From Hippasteria phrygiana (taxonomy: Eukaryota; Echinodermata; Asteroidea; Valvatida; Goniasteridae), in contig JAZGUH010000105.1 in the NCBI GenBank assembly GCA_037893225.1, positions 186,001-250,000 on the forward strand: a stretch of 64,000 bases of DNA, read 5' to 3'. Positions 35,953 to 46,759 of the stretch are shown in pieces; the stretch's first letter is position 1; each line of letters opens with the position of its first letter. The notes under the pieces were generated by a model. It did not search any database. It was not told the origin of the DNA and worked only from the letters and a program-made list of their open reading frames with translations. The translations under genes were made by a program, and so were the position numbers.

Positions 35953-36701
35953 GAGAGGTTTGCGGAAACACCATGTGAAAGTATTTCTCAATAAGAGAAT
36001 GGTTCTGAAAATCCCTCAGGATGCAATTTAAGGTTACTTAAAGAGCAACTCCAACAATTCCCAACTTTTCTTGTGTTTCGATTTAATTGAGAAGAGCTAT
36101 GTCAAATAAAACAGATACTTGTCAAGATCCCCATCTTTGACGCCGGTGTTTATGTAAAAAAAATGCATTTTTGTTGCCTTTCTTTCCACGAGTCTATCCC
36201 AGTTTTGTAAAACCGAGCATGACGTCAAAGCTCATTTACATCTAATGAATATTCATTTGACGTATTACCGGGTACACATGCACTTAACATCATGTGCAGC
36301 TTTCTACATAATTTTTTGGCATTTCTCAACAGTGCCACCAGCGGCCAATTTGTGAAAAATGTTCATAAACTCGAAAGAAAATGTTAATAATTTCTCACAA
36401 AATAACACAACATTGCGACGCAAAACAAACATGATTTTGTATTGAATATGTAATTTATAATAATATTGAACACACTAACTTTATTTCTATAAATTTATTT
36501 CTAACACTTTTAAAAACCGTCAAACAATCCACTTTTCAAAATTGTTAGAGTTGCTCTGTTCATTTTCTTAAAGTTTAGGCATTCTCCTAAAGACGGTCAG
36601 AGTATACTGACCGGAACGTCGAGTTATACCTCTGGTTCTTTTCAGAACCATTCTCTCATTGAGAAATACTTCCACATGGTATCTCCGCCATGCAAAGCCT
36701 C
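35953..36701. mobile_element. Nested inverted-repeat element downstream of the integrase
   Basis: Outer arms of about 60 bp (35953-36013 and 36639-36701) share AGTATTTCTCAAT and AGAATGGTTCTGAAAA. Inner inverted repeats AGAGCAACTCCAACAATT (36041) and its complement near 36556 mark a second element inside. No coding sequence. Confidence 0.65.
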
Positions 36702-38703
36702 AAATCTTACCTAACCAACTGATTTTTGGTGTGTAGGGGTAATGTCCCAATTAGACACCATTATGTACTTGTGCCTGTGTGCCAGGATAAATTTAGTTTG
36801 TTGGCTTTTCCGCCAATTTTGTGGAAATGGCTTTATTTGTGTTAATTTTTTTTTTTTGGCTTTTAAAACAATAAGTCGTAAAAGGCCTTGTTTTTTTATT
36901 TTTATTTATTTATTTTTTTTTAGTTCTGACAAAAATACCATAGACTTTACTACACGAATTGTGTCGGCGGCAATTTAGGTCTTAAAAAACCTCAGATCTT
37001 ACCTCAAACATTGACCCTAAGCTGAAATTGTATGCCGAAGAGTGAGGTCATCTTAAAGGTGTGTTTTTCCAGGGCTCATATCTAATTTCCTTCAAACCCT
37101 GGTATGTTGGTTATTAGGCTAGCTCGTGTTATAGATGAAAATTGAGGTGACGTCAAGATGACTGTCATACGATTTTATAGTAATTTTAAAGTCTCTTAAA
37201 GCCATATCTCACCAACAGAACATGCTAAATTCAAATTTGTTTTTGTAATAGCTTTGTTAGCTCCTATATTAATTCTTCTTGTTCCTTAAACATTTCAGTG
37301 GACTAGGCAAAAGCTCAACTTAGTGTCTTTCCTATTGTTTGCAAGATTTGGACAATTGATTTGTATTTATCCAAATTCCTTTGAATCTATTTTAAGGACA
37401 TTTTCACTTTAGATGTTTTATCTCTGACAATTCTGGATTGCACTTTGAGTCTTACACATGTATTTTCTTGTGGCAGCAAATAAATAATTTTGTCAATTAG
37501 TTTGAACTGAGAAAAGCTATTTGCGTTTATCATTTTTCTTTTTGCCCTACCCTAAAAAAAAATTGTCTGACCCAATCCTTTAAACCAGTGTAGTGAAAAC
37601 CTTTTTTGTATGTAAATAAACAGGGGACCAATTTTCCAGGTTGCACCTGCCTCGTTAAATACCTAAGGCCCAATTCGCATTTGCAGGGAAATTTTTTCTT
37701 CCAGTTGCAGGTTTCCCCCCCCCCCAAAAAAAAAATCTGAGCTGCGGATCAGCAATACTTGCTTTAATGAAATAAAGTATAGAAGAGTAGGAAACGAGAA
37801 ATGAATTGCAATACAGAATAATATGCTGTTGTGGTGAAAGTTTAATTTTCCAACACTGATACATATATATAACGAATGTCCACTTTCAACATTTCTCTCG
37901 GGAAAATACCAACACAAAATCAAAGTAGTGTACATTTACCAAGAAGCACATTTTAAGTGTTGGGTCTTATGCCTTTAATGGTACGCAGTCACAGAATGTC
38001 ATGAGAAAGATATTGTCATTCTACCTGTTTTCAAAGCACAAATCTGGGGTTGCTCGAAAAAAGCCTATTCCTGTCGGCAAGCTGCTCAGAGCGGCTTGTT
38101 GTAAACATTCTGTAAAACAATTACGTCACAGCCCCATTATAATACTGTAGTGAAAGAGTTAACTGCGTGTCAAATTCCATGCTTGTAACATCAAAGGCAC
38201 AATCACATTAACTATTTGCCGTACTACTGAGATTTTCGGATTCTTTATACATGTGTGTGGCACCAAAGTATCCAAAAGCAGTTTAAATTTATTATATAAG
38301 TGTTAAAAATAGAAAACATACTTAGCTGAACAACATAAAAATGTTTGATTACCCCCCCCCCTAAAAAAGAAAAAGTATATATGCAATGTGACCGAGTACA
38401 TGTACATGCACTTCAAGCCATTTTTTGTGCAGACAATTTAAGCCCCTGAATGATACAGATGCACCATTAATAAGTCTTGTTATAAGCTCAGATGGTGCAA
38501 GTACGACATAATTTGCTTTGTGAACTGTTTTTTATCTTTAAAAAAAGCCATTTACATTTCATCATAACCTTTTAATTGCTATTTTTTTTCTCTAAAACAA
38601 TGTTTGAAGAAAAATTTCAGATTAAAATGGATGTACACCCCCCCCAAACAAACTACCTTTTTTTGCAAGTTTGCATCGGTTGTACTATTTTCATAATATT
38701 GTT
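36702..38703. other. Unassigned DNA between the two genes
   Basis: No exon-like segment with recognisable homology. It contains T runs near 36850 and 36890, and C/A runs near 37710 and 38351. Frames of 60-90 codons here are AT-rich chance frames. Confidence 0.45.
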
Positions 38704-39366
38704 TAAGGGTGCGTTCGAGTAGGTCGACTTGGGTTAGCCACGTGCCGTTCGATTAGCTCTGACATAATAACCTTGGCTTACTCGGGTCAGACTCTGCTCG
38801 TGGAATTACATCACACGCATGTGTAGTTATTAGTCTGATTTAACCCACAGATTCTACTGGAGCGGGGAATTAAAAACGGCTGACTCGAGGGCGATTGTGT
38901 AGTTAAGGACTCTTTTTCCCATAAGAGAAAAAAATCCACTTTTAAGTTATTGGACGAGCAAACTAGGTTTGCTAATGTAGATAGAGGGTAGGTTTTCAAT
39001 TTTTTTGGGGTCAAATTTTGGGTTAACGAAGATGGCAAAATGCAACACAAAAATAAAGATTGCAAAAACCACACTGATTCGCAAAACAGGTAAGAAAACT
39101 GCATTTTCTACCGCAAGAAACTATTGAGAATTATAAAAAAATGATGTCATTAGAATTGAGAGAAGTATACTTTAGGTTGATAACTTTATTTTGGAATTAC
39201 AAAAACGATCTTCAATCGAAATAGATCAAATATAAAGAAGGGTCCTTAAGTGCAAGGTGATATCTACAGGAGAGGGCGTTTGAGCGTTCTATTAGCACAG
39301 CCATCATGGCTGACCTGTCTGCCTTTACCCAGGTCGACCCGAGTGAGCTACTCGAACGCACCCTTA
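38704..39366. mobile_element. Inverted-repeat element with nested MITE
   Basis: Termini TAAGGGTGCGTTCGAGTAG and the complement ending at 39366 enclose 663 bp. Inside (about 38893-39290) is a diverged copy of the GGCGATTGTGTAG family seen intact at 54590-55042. No clean target duplication was found. Confidence 0.7.
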
Positions 39367-39736
39367 GAACAACACTGTACAATCTCTAAAAAAGCACACT
39401 TCTAACAATAGGTGCAAGGATACTAGCTCGGTCCCAGTAATCTTTATATAACAATGGTGCATTGTGTTCCTCGAAACTTTTAAAGGAAGACAACCATTTA
39501 TAATTTGTGCATTTCGATGGCAAGGGGTTAACATGCATACAGGGCTCTGGTCATATGGGCATACAGAATTTTGACGCAGTTCATACTTCATGCGAATTTG
39601 ACATGAATCATTCGCAGCGAAGATTCGCACAAGTTAAATGTGTTCAACTTTTGCAAATTCGCAGCCCGAATATTTTGCATTGACGTCATAAATTCACTTG
39701 ACACACATTCGCAGTGGCATGAAGTATGAAGCAAGC

Positions 39737-39742
39737 TTTATT
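39737..39742 (-). promoter_or_regulatory. Polyadenylation signal of the HECT gene
   Basis: On the minus strand this reads AATAAA, 50 nt beyond the HECT stop codon at 39792-39794. Spacing to the stop is plausible for a short 3' untranslated region. Confidence 0.5.
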
Positions 39743-39791
39743 ACATGTCTCCCAAACCTTTGTTTATGCGACTCAAAAATGTTCCTTGTTA

Positions 39792-42287
39792 TCAAACTAA
39801 ACCAAAGTAGGTATTCTTGAACCCATAATCAAACTTATCAAAAACAATCTCTGTATTGGGCACATTGTTTCCCTGCAGTGGGATTGGAAGAATCAGTGTA
39901 TTTGTACATGTCACTGCCCTTGGCAGATATGAGGCAGAACGTTCAAAAATGATTTGGGGCTTCTGTTCAAACCCAAGCAGTGGTGGAATAGGGAGCCCGG
40001 TTACAAATTCCAGCACATCTGCTAGGGATGCTATACGTCGTCCTTCTGTACAAATCAAGGGGGAAAATGAAACAAATGAATAGCAATTAACATTTTTTAA
40101 GGAAGGAGATCTTTATAAATAATTTTCCAAATCATGCATCTGACTTCTGATGCTGTCCTCTAAAAACAAAAGAAAAACAAATTAACAAATACTGTATACA
40201 GGTTGGTTAATGTACATGTGTATTCAACCATCTCTTGATTGTCTTGCACATTATGGAAGCATTTACTTAGTTTCATAAAAGTGAACAATGACTGATCAGG
40301 TTCATCATCGGTTACAAAAACATATTGTAGTGTACAAGTTTAACGTCTAAGGAGGTGACAGTGTGTCCAGTCTTGGACAGGGCTAAGGAAGATGCTTTGA
40401 CTCCTCTCGTTGCGATATTGGTGTTCTAGGATGAGAAACCAAAAGTACAAATGATGGCAGTACACATTCATGTACTTGGAGTGTGATGCTCGATTGCTCT
40501 CAAATATTAAAGCACCGACAAACAAGATCATTTGTAAGTTTATCAAGGGTTATTACCTGACAATTGTCTCAGGTATCTGATAAAGATACTCATGGTAAAC
40601 TCTTCCATCTGCCTAGCAGTGGAGCCAACCTCCGAGAAGTTCTTCTTGAATAGGCCCAAAAGTGAGGTCAATGTCAAGGCATCAGGGGCACTTTGCACCA
40701 GTAGTTCCTTGCACTGTGAGTATGTTACCATCAACTGCATGACAGAAACATTAAAAAAAAATAATCTATAATATTCCTACATAGTCAATTCTACATTATT
40801 TTAATTTTATGATTAAATGTGTTTAAATATTTGTTGAGAGAAGCCCATGCACATACTACACATACTACACATGCTGGATAAAGAACAATGATTGCACGTA
40901 CACATGACCTACTAGCTCAGTGGCACTCGGTGCATGCCTGAGCACTCTACATGTTTTGTTTCAGCAAATTTTAAGCAATATTTCGAGGAAAAAAAGGGTA
41001 TTTATGGATGGGGGAAAAATGCAGTGACCCTTTAACAGCAACTAAGACCCTCCTCTGTCATTGGTGTGGGGTCATGGGGTTAATTGTGCCAAATGCTCGT
41101 AGAACTTACATTGTATACATTAGTAGGGAGGAACTTTTTCCCCTCAAGTTGAATTATCAGCTGCCTTGCATTTCTTCCTTTACAGGAAACTTGGTCAGCT
41201 TTTGGCAGGGTGATATTTTACAATATAACCCTAAAATAGTGATGGCTATACACTATACCTGAAGAATCCCAGTTGTACTCAACCCATTGCAAAACTGCTC
41301 GAGTGCACTACCTGCTGACATGTTGCCAGACTCGCACATATCTTCAACTAGACTAGTTGAAAGGACAGTTGTAGGCGGTCCTCCTTGCATCAAGCACAGT
41401 CCTGTGTGCATAAAAGTAGATATTTTATTATCAAAAAGGTTAATAATAATACAGGTCCTTAGCGCTTTTAGCAAGATCAAAGCGCTTTACAGATATATTA
41501 CCCCTGGTCATCGGGCCCGTTCAGGGCACGTTCTTATTCAGCTGATTGCAGCTACTCGAATGTAATGCACTTAACAGACTAATAATAGTGCCCACGCATG
41601 CGTGTGTCGTTTGAACGCTTGCGCACACCATTAGCAGAAATTTTAAAATACAAGTCTCTGAGACACATCTTTGGAAATGACATTCTTTTGTTATTTTCTT
41701 CAAAATGACAGCATGCCAGAAAGAAGAATTTCGCAAAAAGTCATAATATCTTTCCAACAAGTAAGCTTTTCAACATTATTTTGGTTGGTTACTTTTTGGA
41801 TAGCCGCATAAGGTATATTCCAGCTTGAAAGTATACGACAATCCAAAACTGGAAACAAACTTGGAGTTTGTCTGACCCCATCCCAACATTCAAACTTAGA
41901 AGGGATAACTTACCGAATACAATTCCTGATGCCCTATACACTCCATCCATGAAAGCTGGGTTGTCACGCAGCACATAACTGCCATCTTGCTCCTTATCAA
42001 AGACTCTATCCAGGACTTCCTTAAGGGCAATCCTGAGAAGTTCACGCCTTGGGCCACCCAAGTCGCTTGCATCCTCGCCGAAAAATTCGACACAGAGTGG
42101 TATGTTGGGTCTGAACTCATCACCCCTTACTTCTGAGAGTAGATCATCCATTACAGATGATCTGCAGATAAAGACTTGGTAGGTTTCTCCTTCCATGTCT
42201 TCAGCCGTAACAGGGTCCAGCTTCCTGCCTTCCATGAACATTTGTCTGAATGTGGTGAGACAGGCAATAGACGAAGAATCTTGTTCC
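39792..42287 (-). CDS. HECT-type E3 ubiquitin ligase, C-terminal four exons (G2E3-like)
   Basis: Exons on the minus strand: 42287-41914, 41401-41259, 40734-40557 and 40045-39792 (stop TGA). All have GT..AG introns, consistent phases and no breaks, giving about 316 residues. The N-lobe motif CVEFFGEDASDLGGPRREL is at about residue 65 of the visible part. The C-lobe ends with LPRAVTCTNTL; the catalytic Cys codon is 39908-39906, 37 residues from the end, as in HECT enzymes. HECT ligases take ubiquitin from an E2 as a thioester and pass it to a substrate. The short N-lobe and sequence resemble the G2/M-phase-specific E3-like (G2E3-like) proteins that are abundant in fish and invertebrates. The gene is convergent with the integrase, 4 kb away, in the giant element. 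Upstream exons are only partly identified; exon 1 of this set starts in phase 2, so at least one exon joins it to the Ser/Thr-rich exons. Confidence 0.85.
41440..41570. repeat. AGCGCTTT-rich intronic repeat
   Basis: A segment in the HECT intron between the first two listed exons reads TTAGCGCTTTTAGC..CAAAGCGCTTTACAG. This inverted AGCGCTTT pair is typical of a short repeat I have met in several animal genomes. Family assignment needs a repeat library. Confidence 0.35.
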
Positions 42288-42952
42288 CTGTTTAATAAAC
42301 AATACATGTGTCTTTGTGATCTTGATATTTGTTTACAGATTTAGCCCCCCCACCCTCCACAGGCATCAACTTGAAGTGTTTCTGCCACCCCTCCCTTACC
42401 CCCACACACAACCTAGGGAACCATTAGCATTAACTATAAAGGAGTTCATACACCATTCAATAGCAGGAGCAGTGTCAATGGCAATAAATGAAAATGTTCA
42501 AATTAAAAAAATTAGTAAGCGAATTAATGATTGATTAATTAATAGGTATAACATTGGAAATAACTTGACACTAATTAACATCAGAAATGATGCACTTTGC
42601 ATGATTTTGGTAAACTCTTAAAATACATCCTTAATTTATAGACCGGGCACGTGTTCGTTCTAGGCCAATCAAAATATAACAATAGCCACTTTTCGCCCCG
42701 GGGCCACCACTGAGAATCCCCCGCACCGGGGGGAAGTCACCCCTGATCCAGTCCAGGGGTGATATTTTTCAACCCGGGGCGAGACTGATTTCGGGGGTGG
42801 CCCTGGGGTAAAACGGCTAATGTGTGATGTCATCGCACATTCTCAAGCCCCACGTGCGGGGTTTAGTACAACCTGGGTTGAGAAATGGGAGGTCCCGACC
42901 TACTAGTTTGAAACGTTCATGCTCGGCGCTCTAGTGTGAAAAGGCCTAAATA

Positions 42953-43279
42953 GGCTGTGATACTTCACTACTTTTTGAACACCACGTTGATGTTAAAGTA
43001 ATGTTGTGTTATATAATGTTACAATTCAAATTAATATTTAACATTATAAAAAGTTATTGATAATAAATAGAATGGCAATTTCCATCAAGACTTGAAGATC
43101 AAGTGAGCAACAGCAATGACCAGCAACCCCCCAAGTGCCCTCCAGTAGGAGCTTTGAAATCAATTGTCTGGTAAAGCAAAGAATCCTCCAATGCATTGCA
43201 GCTGGAGTGAATTGGCATACATGTACCAGTATGTACCACTGACTTGTAATAACACTCGTAGAGCAAGGGCTAACAAAAT
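42953..43279 (+). mobile_element. 5'-truncated copy of the intron-4 piggyBac-type MITE
   Basis: It matches 35190-35518 over about 330 bp in the same orientation and ends AGAGCAAGGGCTAA, a one-base change of the TTAA boundary. The left half is missing. Confidence 0.8.
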
Positions 43280-43639
43280 ACGTTAGGTGAACGAGAATTA
43301 GGTGAACAAGAACATGCAGTAATCAAAGTTATTAATTTCAAGGAACACAACATCAAAACAACAATAATACACACATGGTGTGGTTTGCATTATAGCTAGA
43401 ATCCTCTTAATTGATTCCTCTCTATCCTAAAACAAAAGGAAAATAGAATGAAACATCACATTATCGTTAAGCAGGAGTAAGTGTAAAAAATCAGCTATGC
43501 AGTATTTCATGGGAAAAGTTTAGGTAAGCAATCCTCTTAATGTCTATCTGATATTAATCCAACCACATGGGATATAATTTTGGAAATTGGTGCATTTTGG
43601 GTATTTTATGTCTAATTTTGTGGTAAAACAAAGAAAAAA

Positions 43640-44200
43640 GGTTCTGTTCTTATAATCTGGTTCCCTTAACCCACTTCAGGTAAAACAGAGCAGTTTATAG
43701 ACTTTCAGGTCAAAGAATCAGACTAGACAGCTTGCACCTGTTCACACTATACCCAGCACGATATGGGGCAGAGGGGTAACACCCCCCCCCCCCCCCCCCC
43801 CCCCATGTTGTCCCTATACCCTATACACTCTCCAGACTATTGTTACCCAACACATCCCCCTAGTCCTTTGAAAAGAATTCCTGAAATTCCGGAAACACAA
43901 TTACCAACATTACCTCTGCCCTATATCATGCATCATATGATTTATGCATGTGTAAACCACTGCAAAGAAAATGTGGACTAAGTACATTTTGCAATTTGGG
44001 TAAAGTATAAACAAAAAGTGTTTTTTCAAAATAATTTTCGTTTAAAAATGATACAAAAATTTCTACTTTTCTTTAATACGACAGCACACCAGGTATCATG
44101 ATTTCAAAGAATGCTAGAATTTTTAACAGTCCAGTATTAAGCATTTGATAATAATTTGGTATTTTTGTTTTTGATGATTGGAAATGTATATTGCCTTTAA
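43640..44200 (+). repeat. Dispersed repeat, copy C, interrupted by a MITE
   Basis: Third copy of the 3866-4315 repeat. It is split by the CACGATATGGGGCAG MITE at 43757-43930, which is therefore younger. Confidence 0.55.
43757..43930 (-). mobile_element. MITE with CACGATATGGGGCAG termini, copy 3
   Basis: Inverse-orientation relative of 17447-17613, including the AACAATAGTCTGGAG block as its complement and a C run near 43781-43804. Confidence 0.7.
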
Positions 44201-44204
44201 AACC

Positions 44205-44300
44205 CTCCTATTGTAAGTATCACAACCTATCGAAAAACCGAATCCTTTCCTCTCCCACAGCTTGTGTGTCTCAACCTGTCACTCAATAGTTGGGTGGGGG
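44205..44300 (-). mobile_element. Degenerate copy of the CCCTCCT piggyBac-type MITE
   Basis: Starts AACCCTCCTATTGTAAGTAT and shares the TATCACAACCTATC and TTGTGTGTCTCAACCTGTCA blocks with 44902-45037. The right end is replaced by a G run. Confidence 0.5.
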
Positions 44301-44454
44301 GGGGGGGGGGGGGGGGGGTTGATAGATAGGGTAGTTGGCTCCATTTTAGCACTAAGAGAGGGAGGATTAAGTACATAATGAAAACATACATAGATTATCA
44401 GAGGGTTAACACAGCCAAAAACATTTTTTAAAGTCATAATCAAATTATTCTTAC

Positions 44455-44535
44455 ATTCACATTTCTGCTGGCTGCTGAGGCCGTTGTGTTGGAAGGAGTC
44501 ACTTGTCTGTCTGTTGTGACCACTACACTTGAAGT
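44455..44535 (-). CDS. Small Ser/Thr-rich exon, probable HECT gene linker (copy 1)
   Basis: Minus-strand TTACTCTTAG precedes and AAT|GTAAGA follows an 81-nt open segment of 27 codons in phase 0, starting TSSVVVTTDRQ and ending ASRNVN. The segment at 46421-46329 has the same borders, phase and pattern (SSSLEV.. to ATRNIN). Conserved borders and codons in two copies argue for real exons. Position upstream of, and on the same strand as, the HECT exons suggests they encode its disordered N-terminal linker. This assignment is inference. Confidence 0.5.
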
Positions 44536-44901
44536 CTAAGAGTAAATATTAAAAGATTAAACTTAAAACAAAAACAAGGAAAAATCTATCTTTTGGTAGA
44601 GTACCTCGAGGGTGAAACAACCCTCACTAAAATCCCTCCAGTCCAACATTGACAGTAATGTGCACATCTGTATGAAGATCGTAAAATGAAGACTGTACTG
44701 ACTGGTGCTGCTTGTTTAACTTGAGAATAAATAAGTTTTTCACAACATTAACAGACTTCCAAAATGCTACGGTTTTTAATTTTAAGAGGTGTGGCATTTT
44801 GTGTACAGATGACATCATTCTTTGAAAGGTCAAACTACTGTACAGGGTGTCCCAAAAACTGTCCCTGTGGAGAGGGTATTACAATTCTCATAATTAATTA
44901 A

Positions 44902-45037
44902 CCCTCCTATACTTATAGCTATCACAGCCTATCAAAAACTCTAAACACCAACTCTGACAGTTTGTGTGTTTCAATCTGTCATTTGATAGGTTTTGATCTG
45001 TACAACTGGGTCGATTTTGGCCAGGTGCACAGGAGGG
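44902..45037 (-). mobile_element. piggyBac-type MITE (CCCTCCT..AGGAGGG), copy 1
   Basis: A 136-bp core bounded by TTAA at 44898-44901 and 45038-45041, with termini CCCTCCTATACTTATAG and ACAGGAGGG. Homologous to 48872-49012 in inverse orientation. Confidence 0.85.
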
Positions 45038-45383
45038 TTAAAATTCTCAAATTCAATTACAGAATTTATGAGCACAAACATTTTTCTTTCTTGTGTGAAT
45101 TTTTTGTTGGATTCGATTCAGTACTTTGGATGACAAAGCCCATTATGTAACACCAGTCCATTCTGATCCATTCCAAGTTTGACAATACATGTACACATAC
45201 ATACTCCTTATTCAATCTTTGAATCATTTGCTTCATTTGATAACATGTGTCATTGTCTGCTATTTAAAAGGCCTGCCCCTGCCTGAATGGCATGAATTAC
45301 TTTTAACTGTTTTAATTAAAGAACATATTAATAACAAATGCATGATCAACAATAAGAAGTGTCAACAATAATGTTCCTCCTGT

Positions 45384-46320
45384 TTAGTTTAACTTCCGCA
45401 GGGAGTCTGGGGTGTCATGAATGTATGATTGCATCTGTGGAACGAAGGGTTTGAGAAAACTGTCAATAAACAGGGAGATATGTTCCGTGGGTGAACCATT
45501 ACCAGAGACAATGGGCCTACCGGGGTTGCCAGCCTTGTGAATCTTTGGAAGGAGATAAAATCTAGCAGTCCTACAGTCAGAGGGAGAGAAAAATTTATGA
45601 GCTTTCTTAGACAGCTGGTCACGTGATCGCATATCGTCCAGCACCTGTTGTATATCTTGAGAGAAAGTACCTGTGGGGTCAGAGTCAAGGCAGATGTAGT
45701 TAGTATGATTGTTCAACTGGCGGTGGGCCTCGTCAATGTACTGATGACGATCCATGATGACCACAGCTGAACCTTTGTCGGCCGGCTTGATGATGATATC
45801 AGTATGGGAGCGCAAGGCATTCAATGCCAAGCGCTCCTCTCTGCAGAGATTGTCATGAGTTCTGTGGACAAAGTTATCAGGGTTAGTGACTTTAGAACTG
45901 ACAACTTAATCATAAGTCTCGAGGGCTGGTACACGATTCTTGGGGGGTACCCAGGTACTTTTGACACGGAACGGTTCTGGGTCACATCGGTAGTATTCCG
46001 TGAAATCTTGGCTCTACCTGGTTCACAGTGTGGGGAGTAGGACAAAAATTTAGACCCTTTGAGAGAAGTTTATGTTCAGCGTCAGATATGGATGAGGAAG
46101 AAAGGTTAACTACAGTATTGGAAGGGGGTGGTGGTGTAGACTGGGGCCTGGGGCGTCTGAAGCGTCTCTGTCTGCGTTGATGTTGCTTGGTAAGCAAGCC
46201 ACCAATCTTCTTGTTTCTCCTGTTAAGCAGAACAGAGTCAAGGTTAGATATGCTCTTATCAATCTCATCATGGAATTTACTGTATCTGGTGTCAGAACAA
46301 CTGGATCTAAGATTCTAATT
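45384..46320 (-). pseudogene. Penelope-like element, truncated reverse-transcriptase ORF
   Basis: Minus-strand translation gives, in order: a SDTRYSKFHDEI start region with a Lys/Arg-rich stretch, NLSSSSISDAEHKLLSKGLNF (part of the typical Penelope N-terminal region), IIIKPADKGSAVVIMDR, FYLLPKIHK and PGRPIVSGNGSPTEHIS. These are the early reverse-transcriptase motifs of Penelope-like elements. The frame shifts at least once (about 45950-46030), and the element ends before the YADD catalytic box and the GIY-YIG endonuclease. It is therefore a dead fragment. It lies in the giant element, six to ten bases past the donor of the Ser/Thr exon at 46329. Confidence 0.85.
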
Positions 46321-46328
46321 AGTCTTAC

Positions 46329-46421
46329 ATTGATGTTTCTTGTGGCTGTTGAGGTGGCTGTTGAGGCTGGTGTGTTGGCAGTACATCCTGGCCCATCTAT
46401 GGAGACCTCTAGACTTGAACT
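46329..46421 (-). CDS. Small Ser/Thr-rich exon, probable HECT gene linker (copy 2)
   Basis: A 93-nt, 31-codon open segment with a CTTTCAG acceptor and AAT|GTAAGA donor, in phase 0. It begins SSSLEVSIDG and ends ATSTATRNIN and aligns with 44535-44455, so the two arose by exon duplication. It lies between the SLC27A exons and the HECT exons on the same strand. Confidence 0.5.
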
Positions 46422-46759
46422 CTGAAAGCCAATCAATTCAATAAATACAATCAGGCAACAAAATAATGCAAGGTTTCAAATCCCACAAACCAAAAATGAC
46501 TAAAAAGTGATACAATTCATAAAAACAATGGACCTATCACCATTAAGTCTATACTTTGCTTATCACACAAAACTTGTGTACCAAAATCCACAACCTATAT
46601 GTTACATATGATCTATTCTCAAAAATTGTGTTGATTTTTACTCAAGGCGGTCAAACATGTGGTCCAGTGAATGGTGGTCAAGTACACAAAAATGGGTGAA
46701 ATGTAACCAATGTCAAATCTTGGACAATGCTACTGCGAAAGGTTTATTCTCTGACCAAC

